Position numbers and translations under genes: made by a program
Source of the DNA: a virus
Strand: one strand, 5' to 3'
Virus record (IMG/VR): IMGVR_UViG_3300033388_002432
Span: 1 to 44,139 of that record
Length of the DNA: 44,139 bases
Notes under the pieces: generated by a model
The model's input: only the letters and a program-made list of their open reading frames with translations
Databases searched by the model: none
What the model was told of the DNA's origin: nothing
In this document: piece after piece, positions 16,131 through 22,374 of the stretch
Numbering within the stretch: position 1 is the first letter of the stretch
Layout of the letters: the number at the start of each line of letters is the position of its first letter

Positions 16131-17369
16131 TTAGTGCTTATATTGGTAATCCCAAAGTTTCTTCATTTTTTCTAACTCTGGATTAACATACACTTGTGAT
16201 TCATTAATTTCTGTTGATGAACCACTTGTTTTAGTTTCATTTAATTTTTCCTCAACAGATTCTTTGATAGGTTCTTTTTTAGAAATCTCTTTTACTAAAC
16301 CTTTATAGGTAGCTTTAGATTCCTTCAAAGTTTTAACGTCATCAAATCTCTTGATTATTTCTAATTTTTCTTCTTTTGTAGTTGTGTTCTCTGTGAACAA
16401 TCTAACTGAATAAGTTAAATTACTATTGAAAACGGCTACTTCATTAAGTTTATCTCTAAATTGTTTTAAAGCGTCAACCATTTTGTTGTAGTCTTCTTTT
16501 AATGTTTCATTTTCACTAGTGATAGAACCTACTTTATTTTTAAGATCTTTGTTTTCGTTAATTAATTTTAAGAACTTTGGTTTTTTAGACTCACCCATTT
16601 TCATACGATTACTATTGATATCAGCAGATTTTCTATTAGGTTGCTTACTTGCCTTAGAAAGTGTTCTTGGGGATTTACCCTCTTCCATGTCATCCATGTA
16701 ATCACCTCCAGACATTTCGTCTTCCATTTCATCCTCATCATCTTCATCATCTTCATCATCTAGTACCACTTGGTATTCGACTTCTTCTTCAGACTCATCT
16801 TCGTTATCAAGTTCCATAGGGTCCATATCTCCCATTTCTGGTTCCATGTCAACCATATCTGCTTCCATGTCCTCCATTTCACTTTCCTCACCACCAAGTT
16901 CTATTCTGTACTCAGCACCAGTTTCTGTGTCTTTAATCTCAACATTACCACCATCAGTTACAACCTCTATTTCATCATCGTCACTCATTTTCTTGAATAC
17001 GTTGATTACTTCAGGCATTTCTGTTGTTGTTAAGTCAATACTCTCAACATCATCCATTTCGATTTCACCATCCATGGTTTCATCATCCATTTCTAGTTCA
17101 CCCATTTCTAGGTCAACTTCTTCACCAGCACCGCTGGCATCCATTTCATCAGAGTCACCTAACTCTAGGTCTAATAACTCTAACTCTTTCTCTTCATCTT
17201 CATCCTCCGTTAAACCAATCGAACCTTCTAAAGATTCCTTTACCATTTCTTCAATTTCTGAACTCATTGTACGAGTCAGTATTTCTTTTGCGTTGGCTTC
17301 GAAAGCTTTCTCAATTTGAGCGCTTTCTAAAAGGGCTTCATCGATGATAGACTTTCTTTCTTTTGCCAT
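16131..17369 (-). CDS. Prohead core scaffold, gp22-like
   Basis: The 412-residue protein lies directly upstream of the major capsid gene, as gene 22 does in T4. The N-terminus (1-45) is helical. Residues about 55-235 are extraordinarily acidic, with DEDDEDDEDEMEDEM-type runs, and the C-terminal half is a lysine/glutamate coiled coil (LKLINENKDLKNKVGSITSE). Several I/L-x-E sites (for example IDE-A at 9-12) suit destruction by the prohead protease after assembly. Similarity is in composition and position rather than sequence identity. Confidence 0.8.
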   Translation of the reverse strand: MAKERKSIIDEALLESAQIEKAFEANAKEILTRTMSSEIEEMVKESLEGSIGLTEDEDEEKELELLDLELGDSDEMDASGAGEEVDLEMGELEMDDETMDGEIEMDDVESIDLTTTEMPEVINVFKKMSDDDEIEVVTDGGNVEIKDTETGAEYRIELGGEESEMEDMEADMVDMEPEMGDMDPMELDNEDESEEEVEYQVVLDDEDDEDDEDEMEDEMSGGDYMDDMEEGKSPRTLSKASKQPNRKSADINSNRMKMGESKKPKFLKLINENKDLKNKVGSITSENETLKEDYNKMVDALKQFRDKLNEVAVFNSNLTYSVRLFTENTTTKEEKLEIIKRFDDVKTLKESKATYKGLVKEISKKEPIKESVEEKLNETKTSGSSTEINESQVYVNPELEKMKKLWDYQYKH

Positions 17370-17400
17370 TTTTTATTTTTTTTTTAAAAAAATTATTATT

Positions 17401-17425
17401 AAAAACAGCGCAACGAGTTGCGTGT
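17401..17425 (-). promoter_or_regulatory. Leader hairpin with T tract upstream of the scaffold gene
   Basis: CGCAA (17409-17413) pairs with TTGCG (17418-17422), extended past a bulge by ACA/TGT. On the minus strand it is followed by GTTTTTAATAA. It lies between the candidate late promoter at 17431 and the scaffold start at 17369, so it would form in the 5' leader and could attenuate or stabilise the transcript. Confidence 0.45.
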
Positions 17426-17430
17426 TTCTC

Positions 17431-17440
17431 AATAAATATG
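17431..17440 (-). promoter_or_regulatory. Candidate late promoter element (CATATTTATT)
   Basis: Minus-strand sense element 61 bases before the scaffold start; with the plus-strand element at 17492 it forms a divergent pair. Confidence 0.5.
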
Positions 17441-17491
17441 TTAAAAGTGTGGAAAAGTTTTATTTTTTTATTTCTCTTGTTAAAAAAGAAG

Positions 17492-17501
17492 GATATTTAT
17501 T
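17492..17501 (+). promoter_or_regulatory. Candidate late promoter element (GATATTTATT)
   Basis: Plus-strand element only six bases before the ATG at 17508, implying a very short or absent 5' leader. Confidence 0.55.
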
Positions 17502-17507
17502 TTCTGT

Positions 17508-17912
17508 ATGAGAAGTCTAATTAAAAAAGTATTGAGTGAAGCTGGTGTATCAGACACTAAAAAACCAAAGTATTTGATAAGTAAATTAAAAAATAAGATT
17601 GTGGATGATTTGGGTAAGGTTTACCTAGATGTCACAGGTAACAAACTAGTACTACCACCAATAGATATTAAAATAGATGATACCATAAAAGATGGTAAGA
17701 TAGCAGGATTTAACCATCCTAAAAATGGTGAGAATGGTAAAATGGGTATTAAATCTAAAGCTTTAGAGGATGTAGAATACTTAAAGTGGGTAATAACTCA
17801 CGAACTTATACATGCCGCAGTTGGTGAAGACTTACCCAAATCAGAAGAACATGAGGGTTTATTTAAAAAATTAGCTGAAAAGATTAATTTACCTAAAGAA
17901 TATTGGGATTAA
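17508..17912 (+). CDS. SprT/zincin-like metallopeptidase with type 1 targeting peptide
   Basis: The 134-residue protein starts MRSLIKKVLSEA, with L-S-E at residues 9-11 as a gp21-type site. The C-terminal half has WVITHELIHAAVG: a HExxH zinc motif at 98-102. A third probable ligand, His115, is in EEHEGLFKKL, the spacing and HxxxF context of SprT-like peptidases. The rest of a SprT zinc ribbon is absent, so it is a minimal catalytic domain. It is the only plus-strand gene within the head module, with its own promoter element and terminator. I infer a protease packaged in the head and delivered at infection, or used during head maturation. Confidence 0.75.
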   Translation: MRSLIKKVLSEAGVSDTKKPKYLISKLKNKIVDDLGKVYLDVTGNKLVLPPIDIKIDDTIKDGKIAGFNHPKNGENGKMGIKSKALEDVEYLKWVITHELIHAAVGEDLPKSEEHEGLFKKLAEKINLPKEYWD

Positions 17913-17938
17913 AAAAAAGACCCATTTCTGAGTCTTTT
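17913..17938. terminator. Bidirectional terminator
   Basis: AAAAGAC (17915-17921) pairs with GTCTTTT (17932-17938), with T runs on both strands (eight T on the minus strand). It separates the metallopeptidase gene from the converging 17962-18195 gene. Confidence 0.85.
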
Positions 17939-17961
17939 AATAATTTAAAGATTTTTATTTG

Positions 17962-18195
17962 TTATGCTGGAACAGCAACTCTAATAACATCTTCGATTGG
18001 TGATTTAACTGCCGATACAATTTCATAATCTAAAACGGTACCTTCTAAATATTGGTGTGTTCTAGTTTCGGCTTCAGTACAACTCATTGAGTCTACTAAG
18101 TACTGTGTTTTGATTTTTTTTGTTTTTCCGTTTGATTCGTTAATAGTCTCAAACTCTACTTTTACTAAAAAGTAATTTGTAATTTGGTCATCCAT
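17962..18195 (-). CDS. DUF4494-like small protein
   Basis: The 77-residue protein has the pattern KVEFETINESNGKTKKIK then TQYLVDSMSCTEAETRTHQY, which I recognise as the Bacteroidota/phage DUF4494 type (YLVdAlSxTEAEar). No function is known for that family. It is the last gene of the 19123-17962 run and ends at a terminator. Its presence supports a Bacteroidota host. Confidence 0.65.
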   Translation of the reverse strand: MDDQITNYFLVKVEFETINESNGKTKKIKTQYLVDSMSCTEAETRTHQYLEGTVLDYEIVSAVKSPIEDVIRVAVPA

Positions 18196-18267
18196 TTTTT
18201 TAAACTTTTTTAAAATTAATAATTATTGGTTTAATAATATGGAAAATAAATTTAGTTGTGAATAGTT

Positions 18268-18789
18268 TTAATTGAAAAAAGTATTTCCTCCCGTTGCTCT
18301 AGAAAATCTACCTTTAAACATGTTATTACTTCTTATCAAAGTATCACCATATTTTTTAGCTTTAGGTAAAAATTCCATCACTAGTTTTTTGAGTTCTTCT
18401 TCGTATTCAGATTTTGTGTAAGTAGAAACCATATTAGATATTAACCTAATTCTTTTTACTAATGATTTAAGGTGTGTAATAAATTTTTTACCACCCTCAA
18501 TAACATCATCCTCCGTAAAATCTTTTAAAACGTTTTCAGTGTCTTTAATCACCTCAGACGTAACCTTATCTAAATCACCAATAATAGAATTAGATAAAGA
18601 GAACTTACTATAACCTTTTTCACTATCTAATAGTGAGTTTGCTATATCCGTTAGTAAATCCATTAAGATTTGATAACTACTAGTTAATATACCCATGCTA
18701 GCTCCAGCATGTTGACCCATGACACTTAAATCATCATAACCACCAGCCTCCTTGAGGAGTTCTTCCTTTATTATTTTACGGATATCCAT
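18268..18789 (-). CDS. Helical protein with type 1 targeting-like peptide
   Basis: I place the start at 18789 (MDIRKIIKEELLKEAGGYDD), not at the ATG at 18834, which would overlap the upstream gene by 38 bases. The 173-residue protein then begins with a basic peptide holding I-K-E at 7-9 and L-K-E-A at 12-15, both gp21-type sites. The remainder is all-helical (SMGILTSSYQILMDLLTDIA; FITHLKSLVKRIRLISNM) with no enzyme motif. Its position next to the protease gene suits an internal head or core protein, like T4 gp67/gp68 or the internal proteins. Confidence 0.7.
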   Translation of the reverse strand: MDIRKIIKEELLKEAGGYDDLSVMGQHAGASMGILTSSYQILMDLLTDIANSLLDSEKGYSKFSLSNSIIGDLDKVTSEVIKDTENVLKDFTEDDVIEGGKKFITHLKSLVKRIRLISNMVSTYTKSEYEEELKKLVMEFLPKAKKYGDTLIRSNNMFKGRFSRATGGNTFFN

Positions 18790-18796
18790 AAAATAA

Positions 18797-19123
18797 TTAC
18801 TTTTTCTCTTTAGAAGCGTCTCTAATACTACCAATAATACCAGCTATCTGACCTTTAGGTACACCCACCATTTCAGCAAACCTAACAATAGCTTCAGCTT
18901 TTGGTTTTGGAGCTGTTCTATCAGCTATCTTATTAAAAAATGTCATCACCGCACTAGTACTAGACATTTTATTAAAAAAATCTTTAACTAATTTACTCCC
19001 TTCTTCATCGTTATCACCCTCATCAGATGAGTTAGGATCCATTTCTTCTTCTCTAATAATTTTTTTGACTAATAACTCTAAGTCAGATTCGTTTAATTTT
19101 ACAATTCTTTTTTTCATTTTCAT
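18797..19123 (-). CDS. Small protein with type 2 targeting-like peptide
   Basis: The 108-residue protein begins with MKMKKRIVKLNESDLELLVK and K-I-I-R-E, with I-R-E at residues 23-25. A short acidic linker (NSSDEGDNDEEGS) follows, then a helical domain, FFNKMSSTSAVMTFFNKIAD and VGVPKGQIAGIIGSIRDA. A start at the third codon (19117) is also possible. It begins 116 bases below the protease gene end and is preceded by an unusual GC-rich tandem repeat. Confidence 0.7.
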   Translation of the reverse strand: MKMKKRIVKLNESDLELLVKKIIREEEMDPNSSDEGDNDEEGSKLVKDFFNKMSSTSAVMTFFNKIADRTAPKPKAEAIVRFAEMVGVPKGQIAGIIGSIRDASKEKK

Positions 19124-19137
19124 TTTTTTTTTAATTT

Positions 19138-19169
19138 GCTTAAGCTGCTTGCTGCTTAAGCTGCTTGCT
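19138..19169. repeat. Tandem 16-bp repeat, two copies
   Basis: GCTTAAGCTGCTTGCT occurs twice in a row (19138-19153 and 19154-19169), followed by GCGCAAC. The palindrome GCTTAAGC in each copy allows an 8-bp stem with an 8-base loop in the leader of the 18797-19123 gene. It stands out as GC-rich in an AT-rich intergenic region. Confidence 0.85.
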
Positions 19170-19204
19170 GCGCAACTTATATATTTAAATATTATATTAA
19201 TATT

Positions 19205-19232
19205 AAAAGATCTAAATTAGATCTGATCTTTT
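19205..19232 (-). terminator. Probable terminator of the prohead protease gene
   Basis: AAAAGATC (19205-19212) pairs with GATCTTTT (19225-19232), with an alternative inner stem AGATCTA/TAGATCT. It lies just after the protease stop codon. GC content is low, so strength is uncertain. Confidence 0.55.
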
Positions 19233-19239
19233 TTTTTAA

Positions 19240-19971
19240 TTACAATAAAAATTTATCTAAACTATCTAATAAGTCAGAGTCATCTTCTATTATTAATTTT
19301 GTTTTATCCCCTTTGGTAGACTCCATGAAAGGTTTTAAATCTTTTTCCGAGGTAGATATCCAAGAACCTGGTGTTGATGGAGAAGTAACTATATCCCAAC
19401 AAATTAATTCAAAATCATCCTGTACAATATTCTTACCATTTTCATTCTTTAAAGAACCCACTCCTCTAGATGAGATACCAACGGTCCAACCCTTCCTAAT
19501 CATATTTAATACTTTATCACCGACAGATGAAATAATACCTGATTTAAGGTAACCTGGTGTTGTATCTAACTCCATTTTACCCATAAGTGTTCTACCATTC
19601 CACCAAATCTCTGAAATCATATGTGAAACTCTGTCAGCATCAATAATTGAAGACTCTGGGTGGTTTAATTCTCCTAAAGAAGTACCCATATCTATAAACT
19701 CTTGGTACCTCTTAGATTCTCTTTTTAATATCTCTTCTGGGTATACTCTCCCATTCTTGTTCTCTACACCCCATTTTTGTAATACGGCATAAATTTCTAT
19801 TTTATCTGGTAGTGTACCATCTTGACCTAAATTTATTCCTGATTTGAATTCATTGATTAGGTTATGGTTAGAACATACCCCATCTTGGCAAGTTAGTTCG
19901 GAAGATACGAATCCAGAATCGTATTCCACTAGATACCCATACCCCTCTTCTCCTGGTTTTAATATTTTCAT
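19240..19971 (-). CDS. Prohead maturation protease, T4 gp21-like
   Basis: The 243-residue serine protease of the herpesvirus-assemblin/T4 gp21 fold shows NKNGRVYPEEIL (residues 71-82), the catalytic-His block LGELNHPES (His104), and the nucleophile block TVGISSRGVGS (163-173, Ser167/Ser168). SPSTPGSWI follows at 198-206. The T4 enzyme cleaves capsid, scaffold and internal proteins after Glu in I/L-x-E sites inside the prohead. The same motif recurs at the N-termini of many small proteins here. The N-terminus has an extra Cys-containing segment (TCQDGVCSNH) absent from my memory of T4 gp21. Own promoter element upstream and terminator both sides. Confidence 0.92.
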   Translation of the reverse strand: MKILKPGEEGYGYLVEYDSGFVSSELTCQDGVCSNHNLINEFKSGINLGQDGTLPDKIEIYAVLQKWGVENKNGRVYPEEILKRESKRYQEFIDMGTSLGELNHPESSIIDADRVSHMISEIWWNGRTLMGKMELDTTPGYLKSGIISSVGDKVLNMIRKGWTVGISSRGVGSLKNENGKNIVQDDFELICWDIVTSPSTPGSWISTSEKDLKPFMESTKGDKTKLIIEDDSDLLDSLDKFLL

Positions 19972-19985
19972 ATTTATACTTTTTC

Positions 19986-19995
19986 TATAAATATG
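19986..19995 (-). promoter_or_regulatory. Candidate late promoter element (CATATTTATA)
   Basis: Minus-strand sense element 14 bases before the prohead protease start codon at 19971. Confidence 0.6.
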
Positions 19996-20015
19996 CTGTA
20001 ATGGTTTAAAGCAAA

Positions 20016-20040
20016 AAAAAAGAGACCTAAGTCTCTTTTT
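20016..20040 (-). terminator. Terminator between the 20043 gene and the protease gene
   Basis: AAAAAGAGAC pairs with GTCTCTTTTT (20031-20040) around loop CTAA. On the minus strand it is followed by about nine T in total, three bases after the 20043-20480 stop codon. Confidence 0.88.
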
Positions 20041-20042
20041 TA

Positions 20043-20480
20043 CTAACCTTTAGTTTTAAAAAATTTGAAATCTTCATCCCTTTCAAAAAATCCAGTGATT
20101 AACTTTTCAGATATGTCACCAACCTCACTTATTAAATTTTTAGAGGTTAAAGGTAGTAATGGTTCTTTTTTAAATAATGTTAATTCTACTGACATATAAC
20201 TACGTTTATCCTTTCTTATACCAGAAGACGCCATATTAAAATCTACTATACTCTTTTTTTTATAGAAAAAATCGTCTCTAACAATATCATATAATTTTTT
20301 TTTAATACCTTTAGCTTTTTGTTTCATTATTGGTTCGTAACCAGATTCTACATACTCAGTCGGTTTACCCCAAGCTGATATTTGAATATATATTGATTTT
20401 GGGTTCTTATTGTCTACAGTACCCGAAACCACATTATATCCAAAAGGTAGGTCTAATTTTATTTCTTTTCCTCTTCCCAT
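20043..20480 (-). CDS. Hypothetical protein in the head region
   Basis: The 145-residue protein mixes beta (IYIQISAWGKPTEYVESGYE) and basic helical parts (MKQKAKGIKKKLYDIVRDDF). No family is recognised and no ATATTTAT element is seen upstream. It is flanked by terminators on both sides, so it is probably monocistronic. A head or neck role is possible from context only. Confidence 0.6.
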   Translation of the reverse strand: MGRGKEIKLDLPFGYNVVSGTVDNKNPKSIYIQISAWGKPTEYVESGYEPIMKQKAKGIKKKLYDIVRDDFFYKKKSIVDFNMASSGIRKDKRSYMSVELTLFKKEPLLPLTSKNLISEVGDISEKLITGFFERDEDFKFFKTKG

Positions 20481-20545
20481 TTTTCGTCATTTTATTGTAA
20501 TTCATTGTTATTTTTTAATTAATTATAAACATTTTAAAGCACAAA

Positions 20546-20574
20546 AAAAAGCCCCCTAAATTTTAGGAGGCTTT
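20546..20574 (-). terminator. Terminator after the 20593 membrane protein gene
   Basis: AAAAGCCCCCTAAA pairs with TTTAGGAGGCTTTT (20561-20574) with one mismatch; the minus strand then carries a T8 run. Confidence 0.85.
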
Positions 20575-20592
20575 TATTGTTTTAATTTCTTA

Positions 20593-20886
20593 CTAAGTTT
20601 TGGGTTCTGACTTACTAGTTCCCACTACTTTAACCATATCTAAAAACTTACCACCAAATACATACCCACCAAATAATACCATGGCGTACTCTAATGCCTC
20701 TGTAATTAATTTAAATTTATCAACATCCAAATCACTACCCTTATGCATACCACCAACCAATAAAATACCTAGTGTTAAATAGTAAGCTAAAACTGACCAA
20801 AGTAGATAAACTCTACCCTGAGAGTATTTACCTCCCTCAGTTAACATGTCTTGAAATATTTTCATTACTTTTCTTATTAAAATCAT
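20593..20886 (-). CDS. Two-helix membrane protein, possible holin
   Basis: The 97-residue protein has two hydrophobic segments, YLLWSVLAYYLTLGILLVGG (about 28-47) and YAMVLFGGYVFGGKFLDMV (about 67-85). They are separated by a short charged loop, and the tail is basic. A start at MKIFQD (20865) is also plausible. Small two-TM proteins next to another membrane protein are typical of holin/lysis modules, but no endolysin is seen nearby. It lies 25 bases after the membrane-anchored GAF-like gene, in one operon. Confidence 0.65.
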   Translation of the reverse strand: MILIRKVMKIFQDMLTEGGKYSQGRVYLLWSVLAYYLTLGILLVGGMHKGSDLDVDKFKLITEALEYAMVLFGGYVFGGKFLDMVKVVGTSKSEPKT

Positions 20887-20911
20887 AATTAAAAAAACAT
20901 TAAAATTGTTA

Positions 20912-21520
20912 TCACACCCGAAGATGATTCATTAATACACCACCCAAAGTGGAGGATTGTACTAAAACGTTGTTAACCACATCGTCATCTAATAAAGCTT
21001 TTTTCTTCGTATAGTCCAAACCTAAAACACCAATGAACCTATCATCAATAGTTTTAATAGCGAATAAATAAGTGGACTTACACCCATTATCCTCTGCTAT
21101 GTACTTTAACCCATACGTCAATATATCATCATCTTTAAGGTTAGGTATCTCAATGATATCAGCGAACACTAAACGGTTCATAGATTTAGAGAACAAATTT
21201 ACTGGTATGTTTTGAAAACTATGTTGTATTGAAGACACCCCTGTGTCAACAGTTTCATACATTACAGAAAATTTCGCTATTGATTTACCTGTCGGATAGA
21301 AGTGGCCTCCATTATGAAATTGGGTAACCCATACTCTATCGGCTTTAACACCTTCTCTTATTTCTTCGATTTTATGTTGAACTAGTTCACTAACCTTTAA
21401 GGCCTCAGTGACCATATCTGGTTTGTTCTTTTTCTCTAATCTACTCTTTAATATTAATAATACTACTGGACCCATTACACCAGTAATAAACGCGATTATT
21501 ACACTAAATATATTTTCCAT
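20912..21520 (-). CDS. Membrane-anchored GAF-like protein
   Basis: The 202-residue protein starts with a membrane helix (FSVIIAFITGVMGPVVLLIL, residues 5-24) and a basic stop-transfer stretch. The cytoplasmic part looks like a GAF domain: VKADRVWVTQFHNGGHFYPT, then CKSTYLFAIKTIDDRFIGVL. GAF domains bind small ligands and sense state. Adjacent to a holin-like protein, it could tune lysis or sense superinfection; this is inference from context. Own candidate late promoter upstream. Confidence 0.65.
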   Translation of the reverse strand: MENIFSVIIAFITGVMGPVVLLILKSRLEKKNKPDMVTEALKVSELVQHKIEEIREGVKADRVWVTQFHNGGHFYPTGKSIAKFSVMYETVDTGVSSIQHSFQNIPVNLFSKSMNRLVFADIIEIPNLKDDDILTYGLKYIAEDNGCKSTYLFAIKTIDDRFIGVLGLDYTKKKALLDDDVVNNVLVQSSTLGGVLMNHLRV

Positions 21521-21538
21521 TTTTAATTCTGTTGTTTA

Positions 21539-21548
21539 AATAAATATT
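21539..21548 (-). promoter_or_regulatory. Candidate late promoter element (AATATTTATT)
   Basis: Minus-strand sense element 18 bases before the start at 21520, overlapping the last bases of the upstream gene. Confidence 0.5.
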
Positions 21549-22344
21549 ATTCATCTTCTAGATTATTTTTTAAATCGTACAACTTTAATATATTTTTATT
21601 TAAACTCTCAGTATCTTCTAACATGGAGTAAATTAAATCTTTGGTTTCAAGTAACTTTTCTTTTATATTAATGTTGTCTTTATGAGAATTGATTTTAGTA
21701 TTTACAATACTTATAGTCTCTTTAACTAAAGTACTTATTACTTTTTCACCTTCTTCTATGTTATTCTCACGTAAAACTTTTAAAATACTCTTCTCTTGTT
21801 CTGTTAGGTCAGAATACTTCTCATTAAACTTATTAGTAACTATTTCCAAAAACTTTTGGGTGTCTACACCTTCTTTTATATATTCCCCACTGTCATCCAC
21901 TATAGTAGGTTTTTTTTCAGACATCAACCATTCGATCAACTTAGACTTACTTTCTTCTATTTTATTTAAGGTAGATGCCTTTAAATCTGTTGATAAAACT
22001 ATTTCTAAATTACTATGTAAATCTTTTTTACTTAAACTATCTAAAGCAATACCATGTTCATTTAAAATAGAAACTAATTTTTTATTTTCAGAAACTAAAG
22101 ATTTATCATTTGTAAATTTATTAAACAATGATATAGATTCTTTTAGATAATCATTTGCTCTAATTTCACTCTTTATCGTATTATTTTCTATATTCTTATA
22201 AACAATAAAAGCTGTTCTCAAAGTCTCACTTTCCTTTAAAGTTTTTATGAATTTTTTAAATAATACTTTCCCCTCTTCATTTTTGTTGGAGTAAGATTCT
22301 ATTAACTTGTCAGTAAATATATCTTTTAACGTACCAAAGTCCAT
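21547..22344 (-). CDS. Helical coiled-coil protein between portal and protease
   Basis: The 265-residue protein is almost wholly helical and charged (LLETKDLIYSMLEDTESLNK; SLFNKFTNDKSLVSENKKLV). In T4 the genes between portal and protease encode prohead core proteins gp67 and gp68; position and coiled-coil character suit a core protein here. No sequence signature confirms this. It has its own candidate late promoter. Confidence 0.65.
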   Translation of the reverse strand: MDFGTLKDIFTDKLIESYSNKNEEGKVLFKKFIKTLKESETLRTAFIVYKNIENNTIKSEIRANDYLKESISLFNKFTNDKSLVSENKKLVSILNEHGIALDSLSKKDLHSNLEIVLSTDLKASTLNKIEESKSKLIEWLMSEKKPTIVDDSGEYIKEGVDTQKFLEIVTNKFNEKYSDLTEQEKSILKVLRENNIEEGEKVISTLVKETISIVNTKINSHKDNINIKEKLLETKDLIYSMLEDTESLNKNILKLYDLKNNLEDE

Positions 22345-22359
22345 ATTAATTGTTTATTA

Positions 22360-22369
22360 TATAAATATA
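22360..22369 (-). promoter_or_regulatory. Candidate late promoter element (TATATTTATA)
   Basis: Minus-strand sense element 15 bases before the start at 22344. Confidence 0.55.
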
Positions 22370-22374
22370 CGGAA

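Noticed and set aside
16846-17319. 157-codon plus-strand frame opposite the scaffold gene
   Set aside because: The Ser/Pro-rich translation is simply the reverse of the acidic GAT/GAA codon runs of the scaffold protein.
20845-20886. MLTEGG near the N-terminus of the two-helix membrane protein as a tenth targeting peptide
   Set aside because: The L-T-E site fits, but the preceding residues do not match either peptide type closely and a membrane protein is an unlikely head cargo.
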